This document shows positions 42,491 to 52,450 of a stretch of 64,000 bases of DNA, piece after piece. Location of the stretch: positions 19,260,860 through 19,324,859 of the forward strand of contig NC_067204.1 of the NCBI RefSeq assembly GCF_026262505.1, read 5' to 3'. Position numbers and translations under genes: made by a program. The notes under the pieces are model-generated. The model saw nothing but the letters and a program-made list of their open reading frames with translations. It was not told where the DNA came from and searched no databases. Position 1 is the first letter of the stretch. The number at the start of each line of letters is the position of its first letter. The stretch is from Trichomonas vaginalis G3 (Eukaryota > Parabasalia > Trichomonadida > Trichomonadidae).

Positions 42491-44214
42491 AAAATAAATG
42501 GTTCATTTACCCTACTTGTTTGAAGTTGTCAAAATACTCTGTTATTTTTCACTGTTTTCATAGAGTTTTGGCGACTGGGGTTTCTTCCCTACTCGCTGTG
42601 CTTCATGATTTTCATGTGTTTTATGCAAGGCCGATAAAAGTCGGTCTAGAGAAATTTCACTGTTTTCGTACGGAATTCAGCAAAAATATATTTTAGGGTA
42701 GAAGGTTAGATCTAACCTGTTTTCTAACCTCTTTTCTACCCCAGTTATTTTATAAGCGTTTTACATGGTAAACGTTATTTTTTAAATTTTGTGAAAACTC
42801 AACGGTTTGACACATGCCCTAAAAATTATTTTACTCAGAATTTTGTTGCTGAATTCAATAAAAATATATTTTAGGGTAGAAGGTTAGATCTAACCTGTTT
42901 TCTAACCTCTTTTCTACCCCAGTTATTTTATAAGCGTTTTACATGGTAAACGTTATGAATTCGTGAGACTTTAAACAGTTTTGTAGCTTCTATTTCTTCT
43001 TTTAGTACATCGAATGTTTTAACTATGCCGAAGGTTTCTTTATACTTCTTCTTGACGTCAGATAGAAGGAAATCGTCAGCAGTTGGATAGTTTTTGTTCA
43101 GAAATGCTAACATGTCCATTTTATTTTCTGCTGGTTTCTCTGCTTCTTTCTTTAAATCTGCATAGTCGTTTCTCATTCTTTCTATCTCTTTGACGGAGTA
43201 GTTATATCTCCTCATTGCTGCTTTACATTTTGAACATTGCGGGTTCATTTTTGCGTTATATTCTGAAACCTTACCTGCTAAAACAACTAAAGCGTCAATT
43301 GCTCTCTTCATCTCAAACATAGCGGGTCTTATTTGTTCATTCCATATTTTACATCTTTTATCTTTATCTCTTATCTGCCATACACATTTTGCAACTAATG
43401 TAACAAAGTTGTCGTAGGTCTTAAATTCTTCAGATTTATATATGTCAGAAACATTCTTATATACCATGTCGCAATCTTTGTCCATAACTTTATGGTTGCA
43501 ATGAAAACCAAGGAATTCATAATTTACCTTTCGTATGAACTTCTTTATTTCTACTGAGTCAGTTGCTTTGACTTCAATTTCGTCGAATTCAGGAATAGTG
43601 AGTTTTTGTTGTTGGATTTCAGGTAGTTTAGGCAAATGGTCAATAATGTCCTCCATTTCATAAAGATACTGTTCATTTGTTTCATCCTGTGCGGTACAGT
43701 CTAAATTACTTGTTAAAGGTTCTTGCTTTATCTTCTGGATTTCTGTTTCAAAAGTATATGAAGAAGGAATAAAGCTTTTCATTTCTACTAACATTGAAGT
43801 TGGGTTCATGACTAACGAGTTTGGTGCTGTTGTTGCTAACATGTTCTTACAATAAAAATAAAAAATATTTTTTTAAAAAAACTAACTTTATTTTTTATTT
43901 CGGGAAAATTCATGAAAATTCAAGAGGGTAGAAAACAGGTTAGAAAACAGGTTAGATCTAACCTTCTACCCGACATTCTCGTCAAATACAAAAAAATGAC
44001 ACTTTTTCATTAGATAACCCCTGAAATCATATCTTACATACAAAAAAATACAAAAAAACTAACTTTATTTTTTCTATCTTAAGGAAATTCATGAAAATTC
44101 AAGAGGGTAGAAAAGAGGTTAGAAAAGAGGTTAGATCTAACCTTCTACCCTAAATTATATTTTTGCTGAATTCAGCAACAAAGTTCAAATTGTAAAAAGT
44201 CAAGCTTGAAAAAT
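42458..44214. repeat. Nested block: 38-bp direct repeat enclosing paired inverted repeats
   Basis: A perfect 38-bp direct repeat (42458-42495 and 44177-44214) brackets about 1.7 kb. Inside, the sequence GGGTAGAAGGTTAGATCTAA occurs twice in tandem at the left (about 42696 and 42875, about 180 bp apart). It occurs twice in inverse orientation at the right (about 43925-43975 and 44105-44153). The outer pair extends to GAATTCAGCAAAAATATA on both sides, giving an inverted repeat of about 75 bp. The block contains the 304-codon gene at 42928-43842. Confidence 0.75.
42928..43842 (-). CDS. Maverick/nested-element hypothetical protein, 304 aa
   Basis: It begins MLATTAPNSLVMNPTSMLVE. It contains an acidic linker (about 45-95), a Cys/His cluster (about 112-125: HCNHKVMDKDCDM), a CSKCK knuckle near residue 207, and a C-terminal basic helix-rich segment resembling a winged helix (LLSDVKKKYKETFGIVKTFD). 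These suggest a nucleic-acid-binding protein, but no family is recognised. It lies inside the block bounded by the 38-bp direct repeat and is flanked on both sides by the paired inverted repeats. It may therefore belong to an insertion rather than to the Maverick core. It looks whole. Confidence 0.55.
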   Translation of the reverse strand: MLATTAPNSLVMNPTSMLVEMKSFIPSSYTFETEIQKIKQEPLTSNLDCTAQDETNEQYLYEMEDIIDHLPKLPEIQQQKLTIPEFDEIEVKATDSVEIKKFIRKVNYEFLGFHCNHKVMDKDCDMVYKNVSDIYKSEEFKTYDNFVTLVAKCVWQIRDKDKRCKIWNEQIRPAMFEMKRAIDALVVLAGKVSEYNAKMNPQCSKCKAAMRRYNYSVKEIERMRNDYADLKKEAEKPAENKMDMLAFLNKNYPTADDFLLSDVKKKYKETFGIVKTFDVLKEEIEATKLFKVSRIHNVYHVKRL

Positions 44215-44228
44215 CTAAGTGTTTAGTC

Positions 44229-44408
44229 TTAGTAAGATGGTAGCTTCTTAAAGCATATGCCGTCCTTGAGTTTTAGGTACGTGAAGAGAAGTACAATGAA
44301 TTCAATTACGAGTACAATTGCAATGACAACTAAGGCAACTATTTTTGTCTTTTGCCAGCAAGGGTACTTCTTCTCTTCCAATGGTTCGGCAGAACTATAC
44401 TCACTCAT
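44229..44408 (-). CDS. Small single-pass membrane protein, 59 aa
   Basis: ATG at 44406-44408 opens MSEYSSAEPLEEKKYPCWQK. One strong membrane segment follows at about residues 22-46 (VALVVIAIVLVIEFIVLLF) and then a short basic tail. Small membrane proteins of this sort are common in Polintons and related viruses. No family is recognised. Confidence 0.5.
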   Translation of the reverse strand: MSEYSSAEPLEEKKYPCWQKTKIVALVVIAIVLVIEFIVLLFTYLKLKDGICFKKLPSY

Positions 44409-44441
44409 GAGAAATGCCAAAACGGTTTAATAGAAAAAGTG

Positions 44442-44446
44442 TCATT
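44442..44446 (+). promoter_or_regulatory. Initiator of the 44452 gene
   Basis: TCATT with A+1 at 44444, preceded by AAAAAGTG, lies 8 bases before the ATG at 44452. The block AAAAAGTGTCATTTTTT recurs in similar form before other genes of the element. Confidence 0.55.
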
Positions 44447-44451
44447 TTTTC

Positions 44452-44646
44452 ATGTCCGAAGACTCGAAGGTGCAACACTTCCAAAATACCGACGAACTCA
44501 GAAGAGCAGCATGGCAGTATGTTCTTGACAACTTCTTTGAGTTCTCCAGGAACACCTTGGAAAATGCTGAAGAACTCCGACACAGAGAATTTGGAGAAAT
44601 TGCACTCCAATACTACCTTGACAAACAAAGGGTAAACAAAGGGTAA
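44452..44646 (+). CDS. Small Maverick protein, 64 aa
   Basis: Starts MSEDSKVQHFQNTDELRRAA just after an initiator. A helical protein with a Phe/Leu-rich middle. It ends in a threefold 11-base repeat (GGTAAACAAAG) that runs across the stop codon. No family is recognised. Confidence 0.4.
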   Translation: MSEDSKVQHFQNTDELRRAAWQYVLDNFFEFSRNTLENAEELRHREFGEIALQYYLDKQRVNKG

Positions 44647-44698
44647 ACAAAGGGTAAAATAAGACTAAAAACTTAACGTTTAAAAAGTGACATTTTTA

Positions 44699-44899
44699 AT
44701 GAGCTCCGAGTCACCGAGAAAACTTGGTCAGATGTTAGCAGCTTACTTCCCTGAGGAGGATGGAAGCGTTACATACGTAAGGTTCAAAAACAACGAACCT
44801 GGAATTGCGTACCAAATTCGCAATTACATGACCATGGAAGAGTACGAAAGGTTTCTACAAGAGAAACCAGCTCTAAACAACTCAGAAAAGAAAGAGTAA
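44699..44899 (+). CDS. Small Maverick protein, 66 aa
   Basis: The ATG at 44699-44701 follows an AAAAAGTGACATTTTTA leader much like that of the preceding gene. The protein is acidic/helical (GQMLAAYFPEEDGSVTYVRF). No family is recognised. Confidence 0.4.
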   Translation: MSSESPRKLGQMLAAYFPEEDGSVTYVRFKNNEPGIAYQIRNYMTMEEYERFLQEKPALNNSEKKE

Positions 44900-44919
44900 A
44901 AAGTTTAACTCGTAATTGT

Positions 44920-45510
44920 TTATTTTTTTACTTGTATGGGCAAGCTGCAAGTATGAAGTCGACTACTCCGTCTTTGTTTGACGAGCTGGACGGCTCTTGC
45001 GAGTACGTCTGTTTTGCGGTCTCCAGCTGGTGTCTGACCTTCGTAATTGCGCATGTTCTTGAGAGCTCCAACTGTAAATGATTGTAGGATGAAGAGTCTC
45101 TCAGACTGCTTGAGGTAGTCTTCACGGTCACGAACCGAATCTGTGGTACGAGTCGAATCGGTCGATTTGAGGGAAGAGACTGAAAGCCTGTCGTCTTCCA
45201 TAGGGGCTGTGGCATAATCTTTGCGTAAACGGTTCAGACCTTCTTCGAACTCTTGGTCTCTCTTCGATTGGGATTGAGATTGGAATTGCTGGGGTGAGCT
45301 TGCTGGAAATCCAAGGTTGGGAAGTAAGGCATAGGCTGAGGAGTAGTTCGGGAAGCCTTGTAGTGGAAATTGTGTAGTAACCTTGAGGTGGAAATTGGGT
45401 AGTAATTGGTGGAGGTACTTTGCTGGAACTGAGGTGCAGGCTGTGCTTTAGGTTCCTCTGGTTTGGAATGGACTCAGTTGGGGACGTCGGACATTCGTTG
45501 TGCTTAACCG
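44920..45510 (-). pseudogene. Decayed minus-strand Maverick gene
   Basis: A Ser/Thr/Arg-rich helical segment (SLKSTDSTRTTDSVRDREDY) is followed upstream by a Gln/Pro-rich low-complexity region. It is convergent with the previous gene. No family is recognised; it is broken. Confidence 0.4.
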
Positions 45511-45544
45511 TCGGACCACAACGATAAAAATCTGCTGACTAGCA

Positions 45545-45815
45545 GTTACTTCTACTGACAGTAGAAGTACTTTTACTGACAGTTAGAAGTACTTTATACT
45601 GACAGTAGAATACTTTTACTGACAGTTAGAAGTACTTTATCGTCAAAACCCTCTCAAATTTTCCTTTTTACTGACGGTAGAAGTACTTTTACTGACAGTA
45701 GAAGTACTTTTACTGACAGTAGAAGTACTTTTACTGACAGTAGCAGTACTTTTTCTGACAGTAGAAGTACTTTTACTGACAGTAGCAACTTTTTCTGACA
45801 GTAGCAATGGTCGAG
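45545..45815. repeat. 21-bp minisatellite
   Basis: About 12 head-to-tail copies of a 21-bp unit, ACTGACAGTAGAAGTACTTT plus T, with small variations. The unit keeps the reading frame (seven codons) and encodes a repeated SVKVLLL-like phrase on the minus strand, but no flanking gene continues through it. Confidence 0.8.
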
Positions 45816-45849
45816 GTCGAACCTACGACGAGGCAATTTACCTAATTGA

Positions 45850-47511
45850 AATTAACGAGCTGTAAAGACTTCCTCAGGCAGAATGTAAAAGGCAAGCTTG
45901 TTAGCGGTTGGATAACGGAAGGGCTGCCTTGAATCTCGAGACTTCGACTGGAATTCCAATTCAAATACCAACGGACAGCTACGATGGCATAAAGCAAGCA
46001 AAAAAGAAGCTCTCTCAAGTTCTTTGCAAAGCGTCCTTGGATACAACTTCCAAACAAGAGAAACCCTTTCCCAAGAATGAGCCAAATTCTCAAGGGTCTC
46101 CTTCACTTCTCGGGTCAGCCGTTCTACATAACCTGTGAAGCGACATCCAACCAGTTCAGTAAACCTTAACGTTTAGAGTAAAAACATTTTTTTCATTTTT
46201 TGAATGAAGCAAGTTAAATTCGTCCCAACCCAATCTCAATGGACCGATGAAGAGTTTCAAGCCATGGTTGAAGGCGTTGAGAACACATAGACGGCGAACT
46301 TGAAGGAGCTCAAACCACAATTGCAACCAAAATTGCAGGAGTCAAGGAACAGATAGCTCCACTTAAAGCTACCAAAGCTACTCTTGACTCATGGATAGTT
46401 ACCGTTTAGATGTCAAGAGTGGAATAAGACAATTAAAATTAAAACTTCTAAACTACGAAGCTATACTCCAAAAGTTAGCAGAAATGAGAAGATTTACCAA
46501 GCTACTTACATGTAAGGGACTTACCTTCAAGCAGTCCGACCAAAGATGAATTTGTTGACATTGTCCAATTTTGTCCGAAAGTCAGCTCAGATGTTTTTGA
46601 ACTGCTCCCAACATATCCAGAATATGAACGTTTGCCTGAACTCTTCCGCAATCTCAAAAAAACGTTTTTTTTCTCATGTTCGAAACTTTTATCGGAAGAG
46701 ACAACAAACTTCAGAAGAAGAACAATATATTATTTTAAACTTGTTGTATGACATAACTGTCATAACAAGCTTTTTGAAGTAAAACCGCCATTCTCAAACC
46801 ACTTCATTTTTTCGATGTCCGAACAAGCACCGAAGCCGAACACAATAGCAGATGTCCTTTCAAGGTTGCCAGACAAGCGCCCAGTTCAAATTCAAATTGC
46901 CCAATTGAAAGCTCATCTGACAAAACACCATTAAGACTCTCCAAAGTAGTCTTATGACAGAGATGACCAATCTCAAAGTCGAAGTCCTCACGAACCAAGC
47001 TTCCAATGAGAAATGCCTGAACGATTTCACGGAAACCTTGCACATTTACGCGAGAGAACCGAGACCTTGCCAGACTCATCTACCGTTTCTTCGAAGAATA
47101 GACGCCATCTGGAAGGTACTCGAAAGGACAGAACATGCAACACCGTACTTCGTGAACACAGAATTGCCGAAGTATTATCAAAGAAGAGGAAGAAGAGAAG
47201 AAGAGAAGAAGAGGAAGAAGAGGAAGAAGAGAAACACAAAGAAGAGGAAGTTTGGGCAACCCTTGTTGCCGATGACGCTTACGAAATTTCCCAACCCTAC
47301 CCATACCAAATCCGCAACAAAGAGACAGGCAATTCTTACCCAGTCCTCAACAACTTGGGACACTTGAACCTTAACCTTCGGAATCGCGGTTCAATCTCCA
47401 TGGCAAGCTTGTCGCAATTCAATGGGTTCCAAATCCAGGCAAGAAGACGAGGGTCAGACACATTGACGTGACAAGCTCAACAACCGTAAGGAGAACCTCG
47501 AGTGGTTCTAA
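45850..47511 (+). pseudogene. Decayed Maverick region with an HNH-type nuclease remnant
   Basis: Plus-strand coding pieces with no recognised family are followed near the end by an HNH-like signature DKLNNRKENLEWF (47470-47508), immediately before a stop. A GAAGAG-rich purine tract at about 47180-47250 encodes a Lys/Glu/Arg run. HNH homing-type nucleases are frequent passengers in viral and Maverick DNA. It is broken in several places. Confidence 0.45.
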
Positions 47512-47520
47512 GAGTAAAAA

Positions 47521-48130
47521 AATTTTATTTTAGGGGAAACCCCAAGTAAATTTAGGTGTTTATTTGGATAAGTATGTTAAATTAAGGGTAATTTGCAAAA
47601 ATTAGTTCCCGACCTTTGAATTGGCTCTTTCGTTATCCCAGTTGCGTAGGAGGTCGTCCCAGAGGAGTTGGTAGAATTGCCAATCCAAGGACGATTTGTC
47701 CTCCCAGGCATTGAGGATGTACTGCTCGTAGAGTTTCATGACCTCTGCTTGCACCAGACACCCTCTCCCTTGGAACGTAAGGCTTCTTCGAAGTGCTCGA
47801 ATGCGATTGGCTGCGTGACCATCCGAAATGACACTTTTTGTCCGTTTGTCAATTCGTGTCTCGTGCCATAGTCGACGAAAATACAGACAAACAGGTTATA
47901 TATGAGTTTGAGACCAAGAATGGTGTAACTCGACCTGTCCGATTCAAAGACTCCGAGGGCGACCATGAAATTAAACGGAAATTAGCTAGGAAGAATATAA
48001 AATGACTGGTTGCCACCACCTCCACCTCCACCACCTTTACCTGTTCCTCAAGTAAATAAGCCTTTCCCGTTCCCAAGAATTCCCACATTTTAATTCAAAT
48101 TCGAATAAAAATTTTTTATTTCATGCAATG
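47521..48130. other. Maverick region without a clear gene
   Basis: Short frames on both strands show some coding character, for example a Glu/Phe-rich minus-strand stretch around 47640-47880 (FEHFEEALRSKGEGVW). There is no recognisable product. Confidence 0.4.
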
Positions 48131-48132
48131 TT

Positions 48133-50265
48133 TTATTTCTGTGCCGTCTTCAAGTATGCCCCAGTACTTACGCTTGGAGAGGACATGAACTTCGGTGAAA
48201 ATTTTGTCCAATTTGAATTGACCCATCTTTTCACCGACCATGCCCATTTCAATGAGTTGTTATAGCCTTCTTCGTTCGTCATGAGTGCGTCAATGTTCTC
48301 ATAGTAAACCTTCACTTTGGATTTGACTTCGGAGAAGAATTTGTTGTAGTTGTCAAGGACTGCCTTTGCGAACTGAGGGTAAGACCAATGTTCGACAATA
48401 GGTTTTAATGTGGTTACTAAGCCACTTTGACCTTGAGTGAATTCGTACTTCAAAACAAAAGGAGAAAACCTTTCAACAAAGTTGTCGACCTTCTCATAAT
48501 GTTTACTCTTCATCTCTTGAGGTTTCTTAATGGAATATCCCCATGTCGAATTCATAAGCAATTTGAGTGTCATTGCAAGTTTGGGTTTGAAGCTTTCCTA
48601 ATATCATACAGTTGTTGTATGACTTTTCCAACTGTATAGTTCCTTCCCGGAACTCACCATCTTCGTTTGGAATTCCAGTCGGAATATATTGGACAAACCT
48701 CATGTATGCAGCGTTAAGGTCGACATAGTATATCTTTTCATCTGAGTCGAACTTGTCACAACCAATTGGTCCAGTTTGTGGAAATTCAAGTGAGTCTCTT
48801 ATCTTCTGAGAAACTTCTCCTGTTATCTCATAAACATCGTCGAAGCAACCTGTTTCATATAAAACCTTCTGACCTAACTCAGATGCTCTCCAATACAATT
48901 TGACGTCAATTGGATGTCTCAATGGAAGTTGTTTATAGCATCTTGAAGTTCTTGCAACCTCATTGGAAGTTCTTCTGGTTCAGGTTGGTATCCGAACAAT
49001 CCAACTCCTTGTGGAATTGTGTACTTCTTTTGTACTAGAACTTTGTCTGGAACAACTTTTGGTCTTGCTAACAATGAAAAGTTTGTTTCGTCTTTTGGTA
49101 CAAAAGTTTCTGTCAGCTTGTCATCTGGAATTGGTTCCAACAAACCTTTCTCGAAAAGAATGTTTACAGCTCTGACAATGTTGCACTTGCCTTTTCCGAA
49201 ACAATGGGTTTGTAAGACTTTCGTTCAACATGAAGTGGTTGTGGACAATTGCAATCTTCAACCATGGTAAATTGAACTCAACAACATAGTCGTCATGTGA
49301 AGAACCTTTCTCAGTCGGAATGTTGACTCGGATATTGACATTTGCCAACGGTGCAATTTTTGCCAATTGACCTCTGAGAATGTACCTTGTCTTCACACAT
49401 GACTCAAGATACTTCATCTTCTCTTCTGTAACAAGACCAGAGTTCCTGAGACATGTAAGAATGCAAGGTTCGTTGACAATTGTTTCAATTGAATTGTAAA
49501 TTCCATACCTTGTCAAGTCAATGTCAGACTTATTTATGAAGGGGAAGTATCCAGCATGTTGTCTGACTGCTTGAGGGTTAGGTTGGTACCATTCGAACTT
49601 GACACTTGCAATTCCTTCAATTGCATTCAAAATGTCTGAGTCGGAGTCAACCATTTGTTCTCTCTTTGTAGTCTTGAAAGCGTCAAGAAGCATTGCAGCT
49701 GTTGTGACATTGCCATGTGCATAGTAAATGTGACCATCCAAATCTGTTATGGTCAATCTGAGATTGTATCCTTTCTTATTTCCATCTTGTATGGCAGCAA
49801 GTACTCCCATGAAGCCTTCTTTGTTCTTTCCTTCGTCAAAGTTTACTGTAAAGGTTCGACCAGATGTAATTTGACTTCTAACTTCACGATACTTTTCATA
49901 TGCATATCTTGTTCTTTCCATGGAGCATGTGCGTCTTCACCTTTTCCTTTTTTCCTTCTCAAAGGATGCAATTGTTCGTCATGTTTCCAGTAGAATCTGG
50001 CAAAGCCGTCGTGTCCTTCAACTTGAGGTTCACTAACATCGAAAGGCATGTCCATAAGACGTTCTTCTTCTAACCTCTCTAGTCTGTTTGGATAATTTGC
50101 ACGTGCTGTTTCCAAATCCATTTCGTAGGTCAGACCAGCCAGTTTGTCATAGACTTTTATGGGTCTTCCCTTCCTATATTTAAACTTCTTCGAAACTCTC
50201 CAACCATATCTTTGCAACTCTGCTTTTATTCTAGCAGACTTTCTATCCATTCTATATGGGGGCAT
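48133..50265 (-). pseudogene. Maverick DNA polymerase B region (broken)
   Basis: From 50265 leftward: a basic N-terminal domain (MPPYRMDRKSARIKAELQRY), an exonuclease-like region with LTITDLDGHIYYAHGN, a TPV-like linker, palm motif A in YYVDLNAAYMRF (about 48690-48725), motif B in LKLLMNSTWGYS (about 48535-48570), and a motif C-like YYENIDALMT near 48270-48300. This is the protein-primed-type polymerase of the element. It differs from the polymerase at 1816-5295, which has an embedded zinc module. It is broken, with a few breaks. Confidence 0.85.
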
Positions 50266-50295
50266 TTTTATAAAAATAAAAAAATGTTTTTTTCT

Positions 50296-50880
50296 TTACT
50301 TAACATAACCACCTGCTGCCATAAGTCTTTGACGCCAACCCATACCAGCTAATGAAGGTTGACTTGGTTTAGTTTCCAAACTAAACTTTGGTTTTGGTTT
50401 ATCTTCAGTTTTTGGTTTTTCTTCTTCTATCGGTTTTTCGTCACTTTTCGGTTCCTCTGACTTTACCTCACCTGCAGGAACAGTTGTGTTGTCAACATCT
50501 TCATAAATATCATATGCCATTTGTTTTTGTTTTCCTTTCAACTTTTTGTGTTTGTTGTAAAGTTTAGAATATTTCGACTCTAAGTCAATGAGATGTTCTA
50601 TAATGAACTGTTGGTCAGTGAAGTAAACTTTTCCATCTGTTGTCTCGAAAGCTCCTTCAGACTTCAATATTTTATTTGTGAGGGTCTGTTTCTTTTTTGA
50701 GATACTAGCCGTTCCATTTCTATGAAAAGTGACTTTGTAGTTAGGGTTTGTATTTCCAGACCTGGCACTTTCTATTATTGAATTTTTCTCTTCATCTGTA
50801 AGTTCTTTGACAGGTTTTGACAATGGTTCTGAACTTTTTGTTTGTGGTGTCAAATCTACCGTTTCAACTTCTTCGGTCAT
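50296..50880 (-). CDS. Lys/Glu/Pro-rich Maverick protein, 194 aa
   Basis: The protein opens MTEEVETVDLTPQTKSS. It contains a modest globular centre (about 35-115) and a PEK-rich low-complexity segment (about 130-170). It ends GMGWRQRLMAAGGYVK. The leader TTTACTGAGATGAA directly before the ATG is shared with the next upstream gene. No family is recognised. It looks whole. Confidence 0.5.
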   Translation of the reverse strand: MTEEVETVDLTPQTKSSEPLSKPVKELTDEEKNSIIESARSGNTNPNYKVTFHRNGTASISKKKQTLTNKILKSEGAFETTDGKVYFTDQQFIIEHLIDLESKYSKLYNKHKKLKGKQKQMAYDIYEDVDNTTVPAGEVKSEEPKSDEKPIEEEKPKTEDKPKPKFSLETKPSQPSLAGMGWRQRLMAAGGYVK

Positions 50881-50899
50881 TTCATCTCAGTAAAAAATT

Positions 50900-51052
50900 T
50901 TAGTTTGGTTTGTTTTCAACTGGTTGTTTAGGTTTTTTAAGTCGGTCTAAAACTTCCTGAGGTATAGGAAGAACTTGACAAACACGTGGTGTAACTGCTG
51001 GAAGCCGACAAATCCATCTTGAACCCATTTGTCTCAATGCTGTATTGTTCAT
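50900..51052 (-). CDS. Small Maverick protein, 50 aa
   Basis: ATG at 51050-51052 opens MNNTALRQMGSRWICRLPAV and the frame ends with TAA at 50900-50902. The same leader as for the 50880 gene (TTTACTGAGATGAA) lies directly upstream, which supports it as a real unit. It is basic and Pro-rich. No family is recognised. Confidence 0.5.
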   Translation of the reverse strand: MNNTALRQMGSRWICRLPAVTPRVCQVLPIPQEVLDRLKKPKQPVENKPN

Positions 51053-51071
51053 TTCATCTCAGTAAAAAACT

Positions 51072-51473
51072 TTACATTCCCCAAGTTTGAGGTGGTTGCG
51101 GTTGGTTATTGTTTACCCACTGTTGTGCATGGTTATATCCTCTGTTAAAGAATCTTTCACCTTGGTCCATATAGTGTCCTGCTTGGTTATAGTAGTCATT
51201 TGCTTTGTTATAATAGTTTCCTGCTTGTCTTCCTACATTGTCCATCCATCCTTGAACTTTTCCTCTTGTTTCAGGATTTGGAATAAGATTTGCTGCATCT
51301 CGTGCTACATCCCAACCTTTCTGTACAGTTTGTATAATAGGTTGTGCTTTCTCTTTAAGTATACCTAATGTACTCAAAATCTTCCTTCCAACTCCAAATA
51401 CACCTCTGGCTATTGTTCCCACTGCGGGCAAAAATCTGGATGCAACTCCTGCTAATGCGCCAAATAAACCCAT
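51072..51473 (-). CDS. pVI/membrane-active-like Maverick protein, 133 aa
   Basis: The N-terminus MGLFGALAGVASRFLPAVGT is a Gly/Ala/Phe-rich amphipathic helix. A charged region, a repeated Tyr/Asn/Gly segment (YYNKANDYYNQAGHY, about 88-102) and a Gln/Pro tail follow. Amphipathic N-termini starting MG(L/F)F are typical of membrane-active minor capsid proteins such as adenovirus pVI. The function is inferred from composition only. It lies head to head with the integrase gene, 17 bases apart. A related short protein starts at 54928. Confidence 0.5.
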   Translation of the reverse strand: MGLFGALAGVASRFLPAVGTIARGVFGVGRKILSTLGILKEKAQPIIQTVQKGWDVARDAANLIPNPETRGKVQGWMDNVGRQAGNYYNKANDYYNQAGHYMDQGERFFNRGYNHAQQWVNNNQPQPPQTWGM

Positions 51474-51490
51474 TTCTTATGGGTTAAAAA

Positions 51491-52450
51491 ATGACGAATC
51501 CAAACAAGGACCCCTATGTTTCTAAGGCAACAAAGAAAGCACTCATGATAAAAATCTTTAGTTCAACACCAAATGCTTGGTTTATGGATATCTTGGAAAA
51601 CATTCCGAGGTATAGAGAAGATGGACCTCCATACTGGCTAATATTTGTCGGTCAAAACACAAGATACTGTGAAGCCATACCATTATGGTCCAAAAATATT
51701 TTAGATGTGAAAACTGCTTTGACAATATTCGTTGACAAATACCATCCAACAAAACTGACATCTGACTGTGAAAGTTCTTTCAAATCAGATGATGTAAAAA
51801 ACTATCTGCGTTCAAAAAATGTAAACCAATATTTCATTGTCGACCAAAACCATTCTGCTCTTGGTGTCATTGACGGATGTATAAAAATGTTAAGAGACTT
51901 AAACCAACCACAAGGTGGTGAAGCAAATGAAATGTCATATGACGACAAATATAGACACTTCTCCATGGCAAAGATGAGACAAGTTTTAAATATTTACAAT
52001 AGCCGTAAACAAAAAGGTTTGGGAAACCACTCCCCCGAAGAAATGAAAAACAACCCTGACTTAGAGAAAGACTATATATTTAATAATTTAGTCAAAAGAG
52101 ACAAACAAGAAAGAATGCCGGGCTTCAAACTTCAGAAAGGTGACAAAGTAAAAATAGAAATACCTAAACGCGACCCATATGAAAATACTATTGACTATGA
52201 CAACAATGGGAACCCGACAGGTACTCACATTCGTGTTCGTAAAAATAGAAGAAAGTATACAAGAGAATATTATGAAGTTTTAGGCAAACATGGCAAAATG
52301 TACAGACTGCAAGCAGAAGATAAAACTACTATTGTCAGACCTCGTTTCAAACTTGTCAAAGTTCAAGGTGGTATACTTTCAAAGACAGTTCCTAACAAAT
52401 ATAAGACAACTCCTGACCAATATGCTAAAGAAGTTGAAAATGACGACTAA
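51491..52450 (+). CDS. Maverick integrase (rve type), 319 aa
   Basis: The catalytic core lies at about residues 25-175. A first acidic site sits near WFMDILENIPRY, a second in KLTSDCESSFKS (D/E region about 95-100), and a third region around VIDGCIKMLRDL. A basic C-terminal SH3-like part (about 210-295: FKLQKGDKVKIEIPK, then RKNRRKYTREYYEVLG) follows, as in retroviral and Polinton integrases. It inserts the element into chromosomal DNA. The stop overlaps the fibre gene's stop on the other strand by four bases. It appears open from end to end. Confidence 0.85.
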   Translation: MTNPNKDPYVSKATKKALMIKIFSSTPNAWFMDILENIPRYREDGPPYWLIFVGQNTRYCEAIPLWSKNILDVKTALTIFVDKYHPTKLTSDCESSFKSDDVKNYLRSKNVNQYFIVDQNHSALGVIDGCIKMLRDLNQPQGGEANEMSYDDKYRHFSMAKMRQVLNIYNSRKQKGLGNHSPEEMKNNPDLEKDYIFNNLVKRDKQERMPGFKLQKGDKVKIEIPKRDPYENTIDYDNNGNPTGTHIRVRKNRRKYTREYYEVLGKHGKMYRLQAEDKTTIVRPRFKLVKVQGGILSKTVPNKYKTTPDQYAKEVENDD

